Positions 34,906 through 43,862 of a stretch of 64,000 nt of DNA are shown piece after piece (position 1 is the stretch's first letter; each line of letters begins with the position of its first letter). The notes under the pieces are model-generated. The model ran no database searches, was not told the origin of the DNA, and saw only the letters and a list, made by a program, of their open reading frames with translations. A program made the position numbers and the translations under genes. The DNA is from Deltaproteobacteria bacterium. GTDB taxonomy: Bacteria; Desulfobacterota; Binatia; UBA1149; SPBQ01. The stretch covers positions 264,919 to 328,918 of the forward strand of contig JAJCZM010000051.1 in assembly GCA_029262375.1 (NCBI GenBank), read 5' to 3'.

Positions 34906-36039
34906 ATGGATTTTTCCTACAGCCAGGAACAGAAAGATTTGCGCGAATTGTCGCGCAAGATTCTCGACGAAGTCTCTCCCGTCGAGAATCTCCCTAACTT
35001 CGAAGAGCCGCAGGATTGGTTTCACGAACAGCTCTGGCAGGAACTCGCGAAAGCCGGCTTGCTCGGCGTCGGTCTCCCGGAAGACGTGGGCGGATTCGGC
35101 GGCGGCATCATCGAGCTATCGGTGCTGCTCGAAGAGATCGGAAGAAGCTGCGCGCCGGTCCCCGTTCTGCCGACGTTGCTCATGGGGGCGGCGCCCATCG
35201 ATCGCTTCGGCAGCGATGAGCAACGCAAGCGAATCCTGCCCTCGGTTGTTACCGGAGAGCTCCTCCTGACCGCAGCGCTGACCGAAGCCGGCGAACAGAA
35301 CCTCGAAGCGCCTACCACCAACGCATCCCCCGACGGCGGCGGCTGGCGCATCGACGGAACGAAGGACTACGTGCCGGCTGCATCGATCGCCGGCTGGATC
35401 CTGGTGTCCGCGTCGACTCCTGACGGCGTGGGACTCTTTCTGGTCGATCCGAAGCGAGACGGCGTCGCTCTCGAAGGACAGGCTACTACCACGGGTGAAC
35501 TCGAGTATATCGTCACCTTCGAGAACGTATCGGTGGATGCGACCGACGTGATCGCAACAGGCGAAAAGGCCGTCGAAGCTCTGAACTGGCTGGTCGATCA
35601 TCTGCTCGCCGGTCTGTCGGCGATGGAGTTGGGAGTCGCGGACCAGGCCGTTCGAATGACCGCGAAGTACACGGCCGAAAGGAAGCAGTTCGGCAAACCC
35701 ATCGCAGCATTCCAAGCAGTCGCCCAACGCGCAGGCGATGCGTTCATTAACGTCGAAGCAATTCGGCTAGCGACGATTCAGGGCGTGTGGCGACTCTCGC
35801 AGGGATTGCCCGCGAGGAGAGAACTAGTGATCGCCAAGTTCTGGGCTGCGGAAGGTGGACACCAAGCCTGCTACGCCGCACAACACCTACACGGCGGCAT
35901 CGGCGTCGACACCGACTACCCGCTACACCACTACTACTTGTTGTCGCGCAGGATTGAACTAACGCTCGGCGGTGCCAACACTCAACTCAGCTGGCTCGGC
36001 GATCGCCTCGCCGGCGACGAATGGACGCCGGCACCGTAG
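34906..36039 (+). CDS. Acyl-CoA dehydrogenase (second of a pair)
   Basis: Second ACAD, 377 aa, more divergent. QEQKDLRELSRKIL opens it; GLPEDVGGFGGG, LTEAGEQN and KQFGKPIAAFQAVAQRAGD (flavin site) are recognisable, and LHGGIGVDTDYPLHHYYL marks the C-terminal domain. At the MCAD Glu position it reads TLGGANTQ, so it also lacks that residue. The tandem arrangement suggests an obligate partner of the upstream ACAD rather than a paralogue with its own substrate. Confidence 0.9.
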   Translation: MDFSYSQEQKDLRELSRKILDEVSPVENLPNFEEPQDWFHEQLWQELAKAGLLGVGLPEDVGGFGGGIIELSVLLEEIGRSCAPVPVLPTLLMGAAPIDRFGSDEQRKRILPSVVTGELLLTAALTEAGEQNLEAPTTNASPDGGGWRIDGTKDYVPAASIAGWILVSASTPDGVGLFLVDPKRDGVALEGQATTTGELEYIVTFENVSVDATDVIATGEKAVEALNWLVDHLLAGLSAMELGVADQAVRMTAKYTAERKQFGKPIAAFQAVAQRAGDAFINVEAIRLATIQGVWRLSQGLPARRELVIAKFWAAEGGHQACYAAQHLHGGIGVDTDYPLHHYYLLSRRIELTLGGANTQLSWLGDRLAGDEWTPAP

Positions 36040-36087
36040 ATCCGCAATGAACGGGGCCGTCGCAGTTCACCACGGGCGCAGAGCGAG

Positions 36088-36744
36088 ATGAGCTACAAGT
36101 TCACCAGCCTCACCCCACAGTTGTACCGCTACATGCTCGACTGTAGCTGGCGTCCCGACGACATCGAGCGCGAACTCGTCACGCGAACGGAAGAACTCGG
36201 CGCCGAGTCCGCAATGCAAACGGCACCGGACCAGGCCGCACTGCTCGCCATGCTCGTGCGCCTGACCGGCGCCACGCGAGTTGCGGAGGTCGGAACCTTC
36301 ACCGGCCTGAGCGCGCTAGCGATGGCGCGTGCTCTTCCCGAGCACGGGAGGCTGCTCTGTTGCGACGTAAGTCGCGAATGGACCGACATCGGACTTGAAT
36401 ACTGGAAGCGAGCCGGAGTCGACGACAAGATCGATCTCGTCATCGGCCCGGCCTCGGAAACGCTGGCGGCGCTCCCCACGGGCGCCCTCTTCGACATGAG
36501 CTACATCGATGCGGACAAATCCGGCTACATCGACTACTACGAACAACTTCTGGCGCGCACACGCCACGGCGGCATCGTGACGTTGGACAATGTACTTTGG
36601 GGCGGATCGGTGGTCGACGTCGGCAACACGTCCCGATCGACCGAAAGTATCCGCGAAGTGAATCGTCGCATCGGAGACGACGAGCGTGTGGACGTGGTAA
36701 TCCTGCCTATCGGCGACGGCCTCACGATCGCGAGAAAGAAATGA
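36088..36744 (+). CDS. O-methyltransferase (CCoAOMT-like)
   Basis: SAM-dependent class I O-methyltransferase, 218 aa, methyltransf_3 family. Motifs: VAEVGTFTGLSALAMA (SAM-binding), CCDVSREW, FDMSYIDADKSGYIDYYE (metal-binding Asp) and GGIVTLDNVLWGG. It is cytoplasmic; the substrate in this family is usually a catechol-type hydroxyl. The gene overlaps the next methyltransferase by 4 nt (ATGA), so the two are translated together. Confidence 0.9.
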   Translation: MSYKFTSLTPQLYRYMLDCSWRPDDIERELVTRTEELGAESAMQTAPDQAALLAMLVRLTGATRVAEVGTFTGLSALAMARALPEHGRLLCCDVSREWTDIGLEYWKRAGVDDKIDLVIGPASETLAALPTGALFDMSYIDADKSGYIDYYEQLLARTRHGGIVTLDNVLWGGSVVDVGNTSRSTESIREVNRRIGDDERVDVVILPIGDGLTIARKK

Positions 36745-37517
36745 ATCGACGCACCTTACACTCACGGCTCGGTCTCGTATGCGCGGGCATGCTCACCTGC
36801 TTGCTGATGCCGGCGGTCATGCGCGCGGGCGAACACGGCCATTCGCATGGGGATGAACCCGGCCATCGCCAGGCGGACGCGCCGACGCACGATCCGATCA
36901 AAGCTACCGACCGAGGCGAATTCGCCGCGACCAGCCATAGGCGTTTCGACGACGTCGAATACTGGCAAGGCGTATTCGACGATCCGAAACGCGACGCCTG
37001 GCAACAGCCCGACGCCATCGCGAACGCGCTGCGTCTCAACAACGGACAAACCGTAGCCGACCTCGGTACCGGGACGGGGTATATGATCTCTCGCCTTTCG
37101 CGGGCTGTCGGCGCGGCGGGAACCGTCTACGCAGTCGAAGTCGAACCCAACTTAGTCGCGCACGTCCGAGAACGCATCGAAGCAAACGAACTCTCCAACG
37201 TGACGCCCGTCTTGGCTTCCAAGGATCACCCTCGCCTGCCGGTCGGCAGCATCGATCTGTTGCTGATTCTCGACACGTATCATCACTTGGACCGGCGCGA
37301 TGAATATTTGGCGATCCTGCAACAGACGCTCAAGCCCAACGGCCGCGTCGCAATCATCGACTGGAAAAAGAAGGAACTGCCTGTCGGGCCACCCCCCGCG
37401 CATAAGCTGGCGCGCGACCGCGTGGTCGACGAGATGACGAGCGCGGGCTTCGCACTCGTCGAAGAACCGACGACGCTCGAGAACCAGTACTTCCTGATCT
37501 TCGAGCGTAGCTCCTAG
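36741..37517 (+). CDS. Predicted exported class I methyltransferase-fold protein
   Basis: 258 aa. It begins with a convincing signal peptide (1-29: RLGLVCAGMLTCLLMPAVMRA-GE), then a His-rich stretch (about 31-50, EHGHSHGDEPGHRQ). The methyltransferase fold follows, with motif I VADLGTGTGYM at about 105-115, AVEVEPNLVAHVRERI, LILDTYHHLD and IDWKKKELPVGPPP. Motif I and the acidic ribose-binding Glu look intact, which is odd because SAM is not known to be abundant in the periplasm. Either it is not exported, it uses another ligand, or the His-rich part binds metal. The start is fixed by the ATGA overlap with the O-methyltransferase gene. Confidence 0.85.
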   Translation: MNRRTLHSRLGLVCAGMLTCLLMPAVMRAGEHGHSHGDEPGHRQADAPTHDPIKATDRGEFAATSHRRFDDVEYWQGVFDDPKRDAWQQPDAIANALRLNNGQTVADLGTGTGYMISRLSRAVGAAGTVYAVEVEPNLVAHVRERIEANELSNVTPVLASKDHPRLPVGSIDLLLILDTYHHLDRRDEYLAILQQTLKPNGRVAIIDWKKKELPVGPPPAHKLARDRVVDEMTSAGFALVEEPTTLENQYFLIFERSS

Positions 37518-38758
37518 AACAGGTGCTCTAGACCGATGCCGACCACGAACTGAACCCGGTCATCGCCTTCGATCTCCTGAAATTTCGTCGTGAAATCCAG
37601 CTTGCCGACGTATCGCTCGGACAAGCGCTTACGCCAGTCTACGCCGACCGAAGTGGTTTCGATTTCAAGCAAACGAACGATTTCCGGAACCCCTGGCCCC
37701 GCACCCAATGGTGCCGCCTCTTCCTGTTCGAACGCGTTACCAAAACCGACCTTTGCGCTGATAGACTCCTCTGCGTCCGGAAACGAGAAACGTGCCATGA
37801 GCGCGCCTGAGCTCGCGGCATCGCCGTCGCTCGTGTCTACCGCGAATAGTCCCTGGAAGAACCAGCGCTTCCAGTATCGACCGAGCGAGCCTTTGAGCGT
37901 CACGACATCCTCTTCGTACACGGTCCAGTCGATACCGAGCGAGCCTTCCATCTGCTCGGTTAGAGTTTGCACGATTTCGGCGCCGAGCATGAAATCGTGC
38001 AGGATGTCCCCCGTCGCATAGCTCATCCGCAGATGCGCGTAGGTCGTATCCCCCAAGGTCGGGTACGCTTCGGCATCGAGCTGTAGCGCCGATTCGTTGA
38101 AGCGGTTGATGTAACCCGCTCGCGCGATCAGCGCGACACGATCGTCACGCCGCTCGGACGCCACGTGTACGCCGTGCCAAGCATCGACATCGTCGTCGAA
38201 CGTGCGGCTGCGGTAGTCGAGGGATGCCCGGTAGGTCGCTGCGGCGGCCTCGTCGCGCTTGACCTTCGGATTGCTCGTTCGTGGACGCGCCGCGACCTGT
38301 GTCGGCGTCGGCTCGACCGTGGAGGCTCGCGCAACGGTCGCGCACCGTGCCCGCAACTCACTATCGTTCGGGATGAGAATCCTACTCTCGGCGCACAACT
38401 CAGCTGCGCGCTCGTGCTCGCCCGCCCAGTATTCGACGTCAATAAGCGCCTTGCGCGCGGCGGCGTGATCAGGCTCGCGTTCGATCACGCGATGTAACGC
38501 ATCACGTGCCGGAGCGTGGCGCCCTTCCCAGCCGTCGAGGCGGGCAAGCAGTACTGTGGCATCCGAATACGACGGCGAGAGCACCAAGACCTCGACGGCC
38601 AGTCGTCGTGCCTCCGATCGATCCCCTGCGTCCGCCGCGCGTTCCGCCGCGGCATATAGCTCATCGACTCGACTCGAAGCAGGATCCTCGGCCAACGAAA
38701 GACCCGCGAAACCGAGCAACAAGATGGTCAAGAACAGCCCGCTAAAAATCCGCATCAT
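37514..38758 (-). CDS. YaiO-family TPR/outer-membrane beta-barrel protein
   Basis: 414 aa, signal peptide 1-23 (GLSLA-ED). Residues 30-150 form two to three TPR-like helix pairs (AERAADAGDRSEARRLAVEV, DALHRVIEREPDHAAARKAL). Residues about 170-414 are alternating amphipathic strands ending in VQFVVGIGLEHLF, with a terminal Phe as in outer-membrane barrels. This is the YaiO architecture, thought to act in polysaccharide export. It is the last gene of the operon response regulator - HEAT - GT2 - YaiO and converges on the exported methyltransferase gene, whose stop it overlaps by 4 nt. Confidence 0.85.
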   Translation of the reverse strand: MMRIFSGLFLTILLLGFAGLSLAEDPASSRVDELYAAAERAADAGDRSEARRLAVEVLVLSPSYSDATVLLARLDGWEGRHAPARDALHRVIEREPDHAAARKALIDVEYWAGEHERAAELCAESRILIPNDSELRARCATVARASTVEPTPTQVAARPRTSNPKVKRDEAAAATYRASLDYRSRTFDDDVDAWHGVHVASERRDDRVALIARAGYINRFNESALQLDAEAYPTLGDTTYAHLRMSYATGDILHDFMLGAEIVQTLTEQMEGSLGIDWTVYEEDVVTLKGSLGRYWKRWFFQGLFAVDTSDGDAASSGALMARFSFPDAEESISAKVGFGNAFEQEEAAPLGAGPGVPEIVRLLEIETTSVGVDWRKRLSERYVGKLDFTTKFQEIEGDDRVQFVVGIGLEHLF

Positions 38759-38817
38759 CTACCTATTCCTCTTCCTCAGTCCTCGTGTCGCGCGCCGACG
38801 GCATCTCAGGTTCGGAC

Positions 38818-40239
38818 TCAGCGCCAACTCTGTGCTTCGACGAAGCCGCGCCTGCGCATCTCGCCCCACTCTCGTCGGCCGGTCATCGCGCGTCGAAGAC
38901 CGTTCAACCGCCACAGGACCGTAAGTTGTCGATAGCCGAGCGGCTCGCATAGAGCATAGCCGATCATGCGGAGAAAATCGCTCGTGCGTTCGTATCGGCG
39001 AAAGGTTGCTTCTTCCATCACAACAGCGACGAGCGTGACCATGACCCCGTAGCCCCAAGCCACGAGCGCGAACGTCGCGGCATACTGCACCCCCAGTAAG
39101 CCCATACATAGACCCAGGACGACGATCAGCAGTCCGTAGAACTCAACGAGAGGCGCCAGTAGCTCGCCGAGCACGAAGAACGGAAACACAACGAGCCCGA
39201 TCTTGCCGTAGCGGTAGTTAAAGAACAGCTCGAAGTTTCGTGCGAGCGAGGTGGCGAGACCTCTGTGCCACCGCTCTCGTTGTCGGGCCAGGCTGGTTAC
39301 GTCAGCCGGGACCTCCGTCCATGCCACCGGGTCTGGAATGAACGGCATCTGATACGAAATGTCGTTTTGGAGCAGATATCGGTGCAGACGAATGACGAGT
39401 TCGACGTCCTCGCCGACCGACGCAGGGTCATAGCCACCGACCGCGACCAGATAGTCGCGACGGAATAGCCCGAAAGCGCCGGAAATGATCAGGTTGCCAC
39501 CGAGGGCGTTCCAACCGAGCCGTCCGAACAGAAATCCTCGCAGATACTCGGGGACCTGTAGTCCCGCCAAAAAGCGTCGCGGCATCGCCACGTCTTCGAC
39601 GTTGCGGTTCACCACCGTGCAGCCGTTCAGTACGCGCACCGTCGCGCCCGCTGCGGCTACGTTGGGATACAAGACGAACGGCCTCGCGAGACGTAGTAGC
39701 GCATCATGTTCCAGTAGCGTATCCGCATCGACGCACAGGACGAGTGGATGCTGAGCCGCATTGAGAGCTGCGTTGACGGCGTCGGCTTTTCCGCCTTGCA
39801 CTTTGTCCACCACCAGCAAGTTCGCTCGCGTGCGAGAGCGGTAGCACGCCTTTACAGGTTTCGTCTCTACGGTGGAACGGTAGGACGAAGGTACTTCGTA
39901 CAAATCGAAGGCACGACGTAGGTGCTCTAGCGTCTCGTCACGAGATCCGTCGTTGACGACAACCACCTCGTGCGTCGCATACGATAACGCCAACAGGCAA
40001 TTCACACTGGTCTCGATGGTCGCCTGCATGTCATGAGCGGGCACGAGCACGGATATCGCCGGCAACGCGTCGGACGCGATATAGCGACTCACCTCGTCAT
40101 TCTTATAGATCTCCCAGTGACGCCAGATCTGCGGGATAGACAGCAGCAACAGGAGCAGATGAAACGAGTTGACTGCAACGAAGTACCAGATGATGGCAGA
40201 GTCCGACGAAACGACGAGGTAGTGAACGAACTCCCACAT
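38818..40239 (-). CDS. Processive GT2 glycosyltransferase (cellulose/PNAG synthase type)
   Basis: Membrane glycosyltransferase, 473 aa. One N-terminal span (about 15-35), a cytoplasmic GT-A domain with VVVVNDGSRDE (Asp97), VDADT (Asp171, Asp173), GED (276-278) and QRERW (320-324), then three to four C-terminal spans (about 345-410). The D,D,D,QxxRW set is that of processive beta-glycan synthases. No PilZ domain is attached. The ATG at 40239 is preferred; the longer frame to 40521 lies inside the HEAT gene and is arginine-rich. It starts 5 nt after the HEAT gene. The polymer is not predictable. Confidence 0.92.
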   Translation of the reverse strand: MWEFVHYLVVSSDSAIIWYFVAVNSFHLLLLLLSIPQIWRHWEIYKNDEVSRYIASDALPAISVLVPAHDMQATIETSVNCLLALSYATHEVVVVNDGSRDETLEHLRRAFDLYEVPSSYRSTVETKPVKACYRSRTRANLLVVDKVQGGKADAVNAALNAAQHPLVLCVDADTLLEHDALLRLARPFVLYPNVAAAGATVRVLNGCTVVNRNVEDVAMPRRFLAGLQVPEYLRGFLFGRLGWNALGGNLIISGAFGLFRRDYLVAVGGYDPASVGEDVELVIRLHRYLLQNDISYQMPFIPDPVAWTEVPADVTSLARQRERWHRGLATSLARNFELFFNYRYGKIGLVVFPFFVLGELLAPLVEFYGLLIVVLGLCMGLLGVQYAATFALVAWGYGVMVTLVAVVMEEATFRRYERTSDFLRMIGYALCEPLGYRQLTVLWRLNGLRRAMTGRREWGEMRRRGFVEAQSWR

Positions 40240-40244
40240 CCGCG

Positions 40245-41324
40245 CTAGAGACCTCGCACCGTCGGACCGATTTGATCGATCGCATCCGGCTCCAGTCCGA
40301 GTATGTAGCGCACAAGTGATTGATCCGAGGCCTCGTCGTCGCGCTGCAATTGCTCTCGAAGCACTCGAACCCCCGGCACCCCGATGCGGCGTAGCGCAAC
40401 GCCCGCCGCTAGCCGAACTTCCCGGTCGACGTCCGCCAATCGCCCTTCGAGACCGCCGGTCGCCGCTACGGATGCGATTCGACCGAGCGATTCGCAAACA
40501 TTTCGCCGAACCACGCTGCACTCGTCATCCAACCTCAGCATCAGAGCCTGCGTGCTCCTGCCATGCGGAAATTCCGACGCGGCACGCACGGCAGCCGCAC
40601 GAATCTCCGCGGATCGAACGCTCGTCAGTTGAAGGACTTCGTCCATGTAGATGGGATCAGCCGTCTCGGTGACATACTCGAGCGCGACGCAAGTTGCTCG
40701 CGGCCCCGCCGTCCCACCGAGCGTGGAGAGAACCGTATCGACCACGGCGCGATCATGTACTTGCAAGACGTCGAAGATGTAGCGCCGCAACACAGGCGAT
40801 GCCTCGATGGAGGCAGTGAACAACTCGCGTAAGAGATCCGGCTCCGGAACCCGCCTGAGGATCCGGATGGCCGCAAGCCGTACACCGTGATGCGGATCCC
40901 GTAGCAGCGCTTTTGCGTGTTCAAGATCGCTCTCGAGAGCAACGAGCGAAAGGGCGCGCGCGGCATCCAATCGTCGCCACCAGAACCTCGAACCTGCATG
41001 GGAGCGCACGCGCGAGAACCACGGCGTGGTGCGCAGCATGCCCACTATGTCCTCCCAGCGTCCTCCCTCGACACGCCCCGCGTACGCTCCGACAATCGCG
41101 GCAAAAGCGTCGTCCCCGACCTTCGCTAGACGCGCTCTCGCATTTTCATCGCACAATTCGCCTGCCAGCCATCGCGCAATCGTGTCTTCCCCCACCTCGA
41201 CCTCGCGGTCGTAGACGGACGTGAAAACACTGCGCGCAATGCGAGCCATCAACAGCCCGGTCAACATCAACAACACGAGCGCGAGCTGCACGAGCGCAAC
41301 CTGCATGAGCAGATCGTAGCTCAC
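40245..41324 (-). CDS. Membrane-anchored HEAT-repeat protein
   Basis: 359 aa. One membrane helix near the N-terminus (about 6-29, MQVALVQLALVLLMLTGLLM), then a helical domain. Residues about 115-345 consist of HEAT/Armadillo-like helix pairs (HHGVRLAAIRILRRVPEPDLLRE, SAEIRAAAVRAASEFP, VVRRNVCESLGRIASV, DREVRLAAGVALRRIG). The start is GTG 41324, overlapping the response-regulator stop as GTGA. Its position suggests a scaffold between the response regulator and the glycosyltransferase (inference). Confidence 0.85.
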   Translation of the reverse strand: MSYDLLMQVALVQLALVLLMLTGLLMARIARSVFTSVYDREVEVGEDTIARWLAGELCDENARARLAKVGDDAFAAIVGAYAGRVEGGRWEDIVGMLRTTPWFSRVRSHAGSRFWWRRLDAARALSLVALESDLEHAKALLRDPHHGVRLAAIRILRRVPEPDLLRELFTASIEASPVLRRYIFDVLQVHDRAVVDTVLSTLGGTAGPRATCVALEYVTETADPIYMDEVLQLTSVRSAEIRAAAVRAASEFPHGRSTQALMLRLDDECSVVRRNVCESLGRIASVAATGGLEGRLADVDREVRLAAGVALRRIGVPGVRVLREQLQRDDEASDQSLVRYILGLEPDAIDQIGPTVRGL

Positions 41325-43762
41325 GACGCGTTCTGGGTTGCGATTCGCTCGAGCCTACTGAGGAGTAGTGGGATTCGTACCGGTTTGACGATGTAGTCGG
41401 CGGCTTGTGAGCGGAGGCCGCGAAGCTGGTCTTTCTCACTGCCGCGTGCGGTGACGAGCACCGTGGTGAAGACTCCGGGACGTTCCGCTTCGAGTTCATC
41501 CAGGATGCTGAAGCCGTCCATACCGGGCAAGTCGACGTCCAGGAGAACGATCGGCCTTTGGCCGCAGACGTTCACAGCCTTCAATGCTGCCAAGGCGTCG
41601 CACCCATTGTAGAACGCCTCCACATCGTAGCCCGCATTGCTGAGCGCATAGACGAGCATCTCGCGGAGGTTCTTGTCGTCCTCTACAACGAACACGGGTA
41701 CGGCCGACAGGCGCTGGTTCTTCGAGACACGTGTGACGCGAACACGACCGTCGTGTGGGCGCGCGCGAAGCGCGTCATCCAAGATCGCCTGCAATGGCTG
41801 TCCCGCCGACACCGCGAGTGCGGCGCCCTCGAGTACCACGCCATCCGATGGACTGTCACCGGGGGCCAGTCGCCGGTCGAATTCCAAATTCCCAAAACAG
41901 CGTTCCAGGCGAAGCGCGAGCTCGTCCTCGCTGACATTGCCCTGCATCACGGTAAGTATGCCGCCGGCGACGCGACCGAGAACCGTACGACCGGACCGGA
42001 ACGTTTCACGCAGTGCATCGGCGACCGCAGCCATTGCGGTGTCACCCGCTTCCAGACCATAGCGGTGCGTAAACGACGTGAGTCGTTCGACCTCGATTGT
42101 AGCAATGGCCCCAGTGCGACATTCCGCGAGCAATTTCACCGTCCTATCAAGGAAACTCGCTCTGCTACGAAAACCAGTGGCTGGGTCGCGTTCGGCGATG
42201 TCACGCTTCATGCGCTCACGTTCAAGTCTGCCAAGCGCGCGAACGCGGAGTTCTTCTTCGAGGATCGGTTTGTTTAGAAAGTCGTCGGCGCCACTTTCGA
42301 ACGCCTTAAGGCGAAATTCCGGACTCGAATGCACGGTCTGAATGATGATCGGTAGGCGAGCCCAGCGCGGCGACGACCGGACGGCTTTTGCAAGCTCGAG
42401 ACCGTTCGCTGAGGGCATGTCTACATCGAGAAGCAGAAGGTCGGGATCTTGTCGCTCGAGTTGGGCGAACACATCTATCGCATCGTCGAGGCACTCGACC
42501 TCGCAACCGGCAGCCCTTAGCTCCGCAGACTCGAACTCGAGAATGCTGAGATCATCGTCGACGATGAGAACCCGTCCGGCGCGTGAGTCGGGTTGCTCGA
42601 TCAAGCCACGCCATTCATCAACCAACGCTGCGCCATCGAGTGAGCCGGCCAAGTACAGGTGGACGCCGGCCTCCACGGCCTTCAGTCGATGTGCAGTCGA
42701 GCCGTCACCACCAGCCAAAACCAAAGCACTAGCGCCCGCCTCGAATCTGAAGCGAGACACCAACGCACAATCACTCGCCGTCGCAGCACCACCGCCAAGC
42801 GTGATGACATCGAAGGCCTGTTCACGCACCCGGTCAAGAGCAACGTCCGGCGACTGGAACGCTTCGACAGACCATCCACGCTGCCGCGCGGCACGCGTGG
42901 CGTCTGCAAGCAGGCCGGGATCGTCGTCCAGCAATAGTACGCGCGCGCGCTCGTCGGATTGCTCGCCTTCGGCATCGGCTGCGGTCACACGAATCGCACC
43001 AGCAGCCTTTATGGCGCGAGCCAACAACCCGTCGATGTTCGCGATCGCGTTGCGCACGCGACCCAAGTCGACTGCCGCATCGGTATCGACTTCGTCGAGC
43101 CAGCCCGCGACGAGCGTCTCCGCTTCGGCAGCGACCTGCCCTATGCCGGGAAATCCGTAGCTCGCCGCTGAACCGTGAATCTGGTGGAAACGACGACGCA
43201 TCGTCTCAAGCGCCGTACTTCGCGATCGCGAATCGGACGCCGACTCCAGTGCCTGCTGCATTTCCTCGACCGCACTCTTCAGTGAGCCGAGGTAGTTGGT
43301 TCGCATCGGCCGGGCGACGCCTTCCCAAACCGGACGACCGTCATCTGCTACGTCCGAGACGCCGCGGTCTTCGCTGCTCACGAGACGTGCGATCTCCGTC
43401 TTCAACGCGTCCGGTGTGAACGGCTTGCGTACCCGTCCGTCCCACAGGCCCTCATCGTTAGCAGTTTCCGAGTTCGCTTCTTCATCGGCGCTCAATAGGA
43501 GCAACGGCAAGTGCGCGGTCGACTCGGCCGCCCGCAGTACGGACGCGACACGATCACCATCGAGATCGGGCATGTGGTAGTCGAGAATCACGAGATCCGG
43601 ATCGCTCTCGTGGGTCAGTGCGAGAGCCTGCGTGCCGTTCTCTGCGAGCAACACCTGGTAGCCCTGCCGGGTGAGGATGGCCATCAGAAGCCGCCGGATA
43701 GAGGAATCATCGTCTGCGGCGACAATCGTCACCGGACGGGGTGTTGCACCTGCGTTTGCCAT
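41321..43762 (-). CDS. Multi-receiver response regulator with HPt and degenerate GGDEF domain
   Basis: Cytoplasmic signalling protein, 813 aa. Order: REC1 (about 11-127, phospho-Asp61, Lys113); HPt-like (about 150-250, FHQIHGSA, likely phospho-His193); REC2 (about 275-385, degenerate, TLGGG where the Asp should be); REC3 (397-510, Asp446, Lys498); GGDEF-like (about 525-680, RDPATGFRSR opening, but VAGGILTV instead of GGDEF, so no cyclase activity expected); REC4 (689-805, Asp742, Lys793). There is no DNA-binding domain, so output is by protein contact. The ATG at 43762 is chosen; upstream codons are arginine-rich and lie beyond the promoter. First gene of the exopolysaccharide-like operon. 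Confidence 0.9.
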   Translation of the reverse strand: MANAGATPRPVTIVAADDDSSIRRLLMAILTRQGYQVLLAENGTQALALTHESDPDLVILDYHMPDLDGDRVASVLRAAESTAHLPLLLLSADEEANSETANDEGLWDGRVRKPFTPDALKTEIARLVSSEDRGVSDVADDGRPVWEGVARPMRTNYLGSLKSAVEEMQQALESASDSRSRSTALETMRRRFHQIHGSAASYGFPGIGQVAAEAETLVAGWLDEVDTDAAVDLGRVRNAIANIDGLLARAIKAAGAIRVTAADAEGEQSDERARVLLLDDDPGLLADATRAARQRGWSVEAFQSPDVALDRVREQAFDVITLGGGAATASDCALVSRFRFEAGASALVLAGGDGSTAHRLKAVEAGVHLYLAGSLDGAALVDEWRGLIEQPDSRAGRVLIVDDDLSILEFESAELRAAGCEVECLDDAIDVFAQLERQDPDLLLLDVDMPSANGLELAKAVRSSPRWARLPIIIQTVHSSPEFRLKAFESGADDFLNKPILEEELRVRALGRLERERMKRDIAERDPATGFRSRASFLDRTVKLLAECRTGAIATIEVERLTSFTHRYGLEAGDTAMAAVADALRETFRSGRTVLGRVAGGILTVMQGNVSEDELALRLERCFGNLEFDRRLAPGDSPSDGVVLEGAALAVSAGQPLQAILDDALRARPHDGRVRVTRVSKNQRLSAVPVFVVEDDKNLREMLVYALSNAGYDVEAFYNGCDALAALKAVNVCGQRPIVLLDVDLPGMDGFSILDELEAERPGVFTTVLVTARGSEKDQLRGLRSQAADYIVKPVRIPLLLSRLERIATQNAS

Positions 43763-43799
43763 GCTGCGCTGCGGGGAGGGAGTCCCCCTTCGGCGAAAG

Positions 43800-43815
43800 A
43801 GCAACCGTCGTGCCA
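43800..43815 (-). promoter_or_regulatory. Sigma-54 promoter of the RR-HEAT-GT2-YaiO operon
   Basis: TGGCAC-N5-TTGCT on the minus strand, an exact match to the -24/-12 consensus. The expected start is near 43789, 27 nt before the ATG. No strong ribosome-binding site is visible in that leader. The intergenic stretch 43763-44067 holds this promoter, the inverted repeat at 43863-43904 and the rhodanese start region on the other strand. Confidence 0.75.
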
Positions 43816-43862
43816 GGCACATGGTCGGCCGATGCCCCTACAAGCGTCTAAATACGTTAGGC

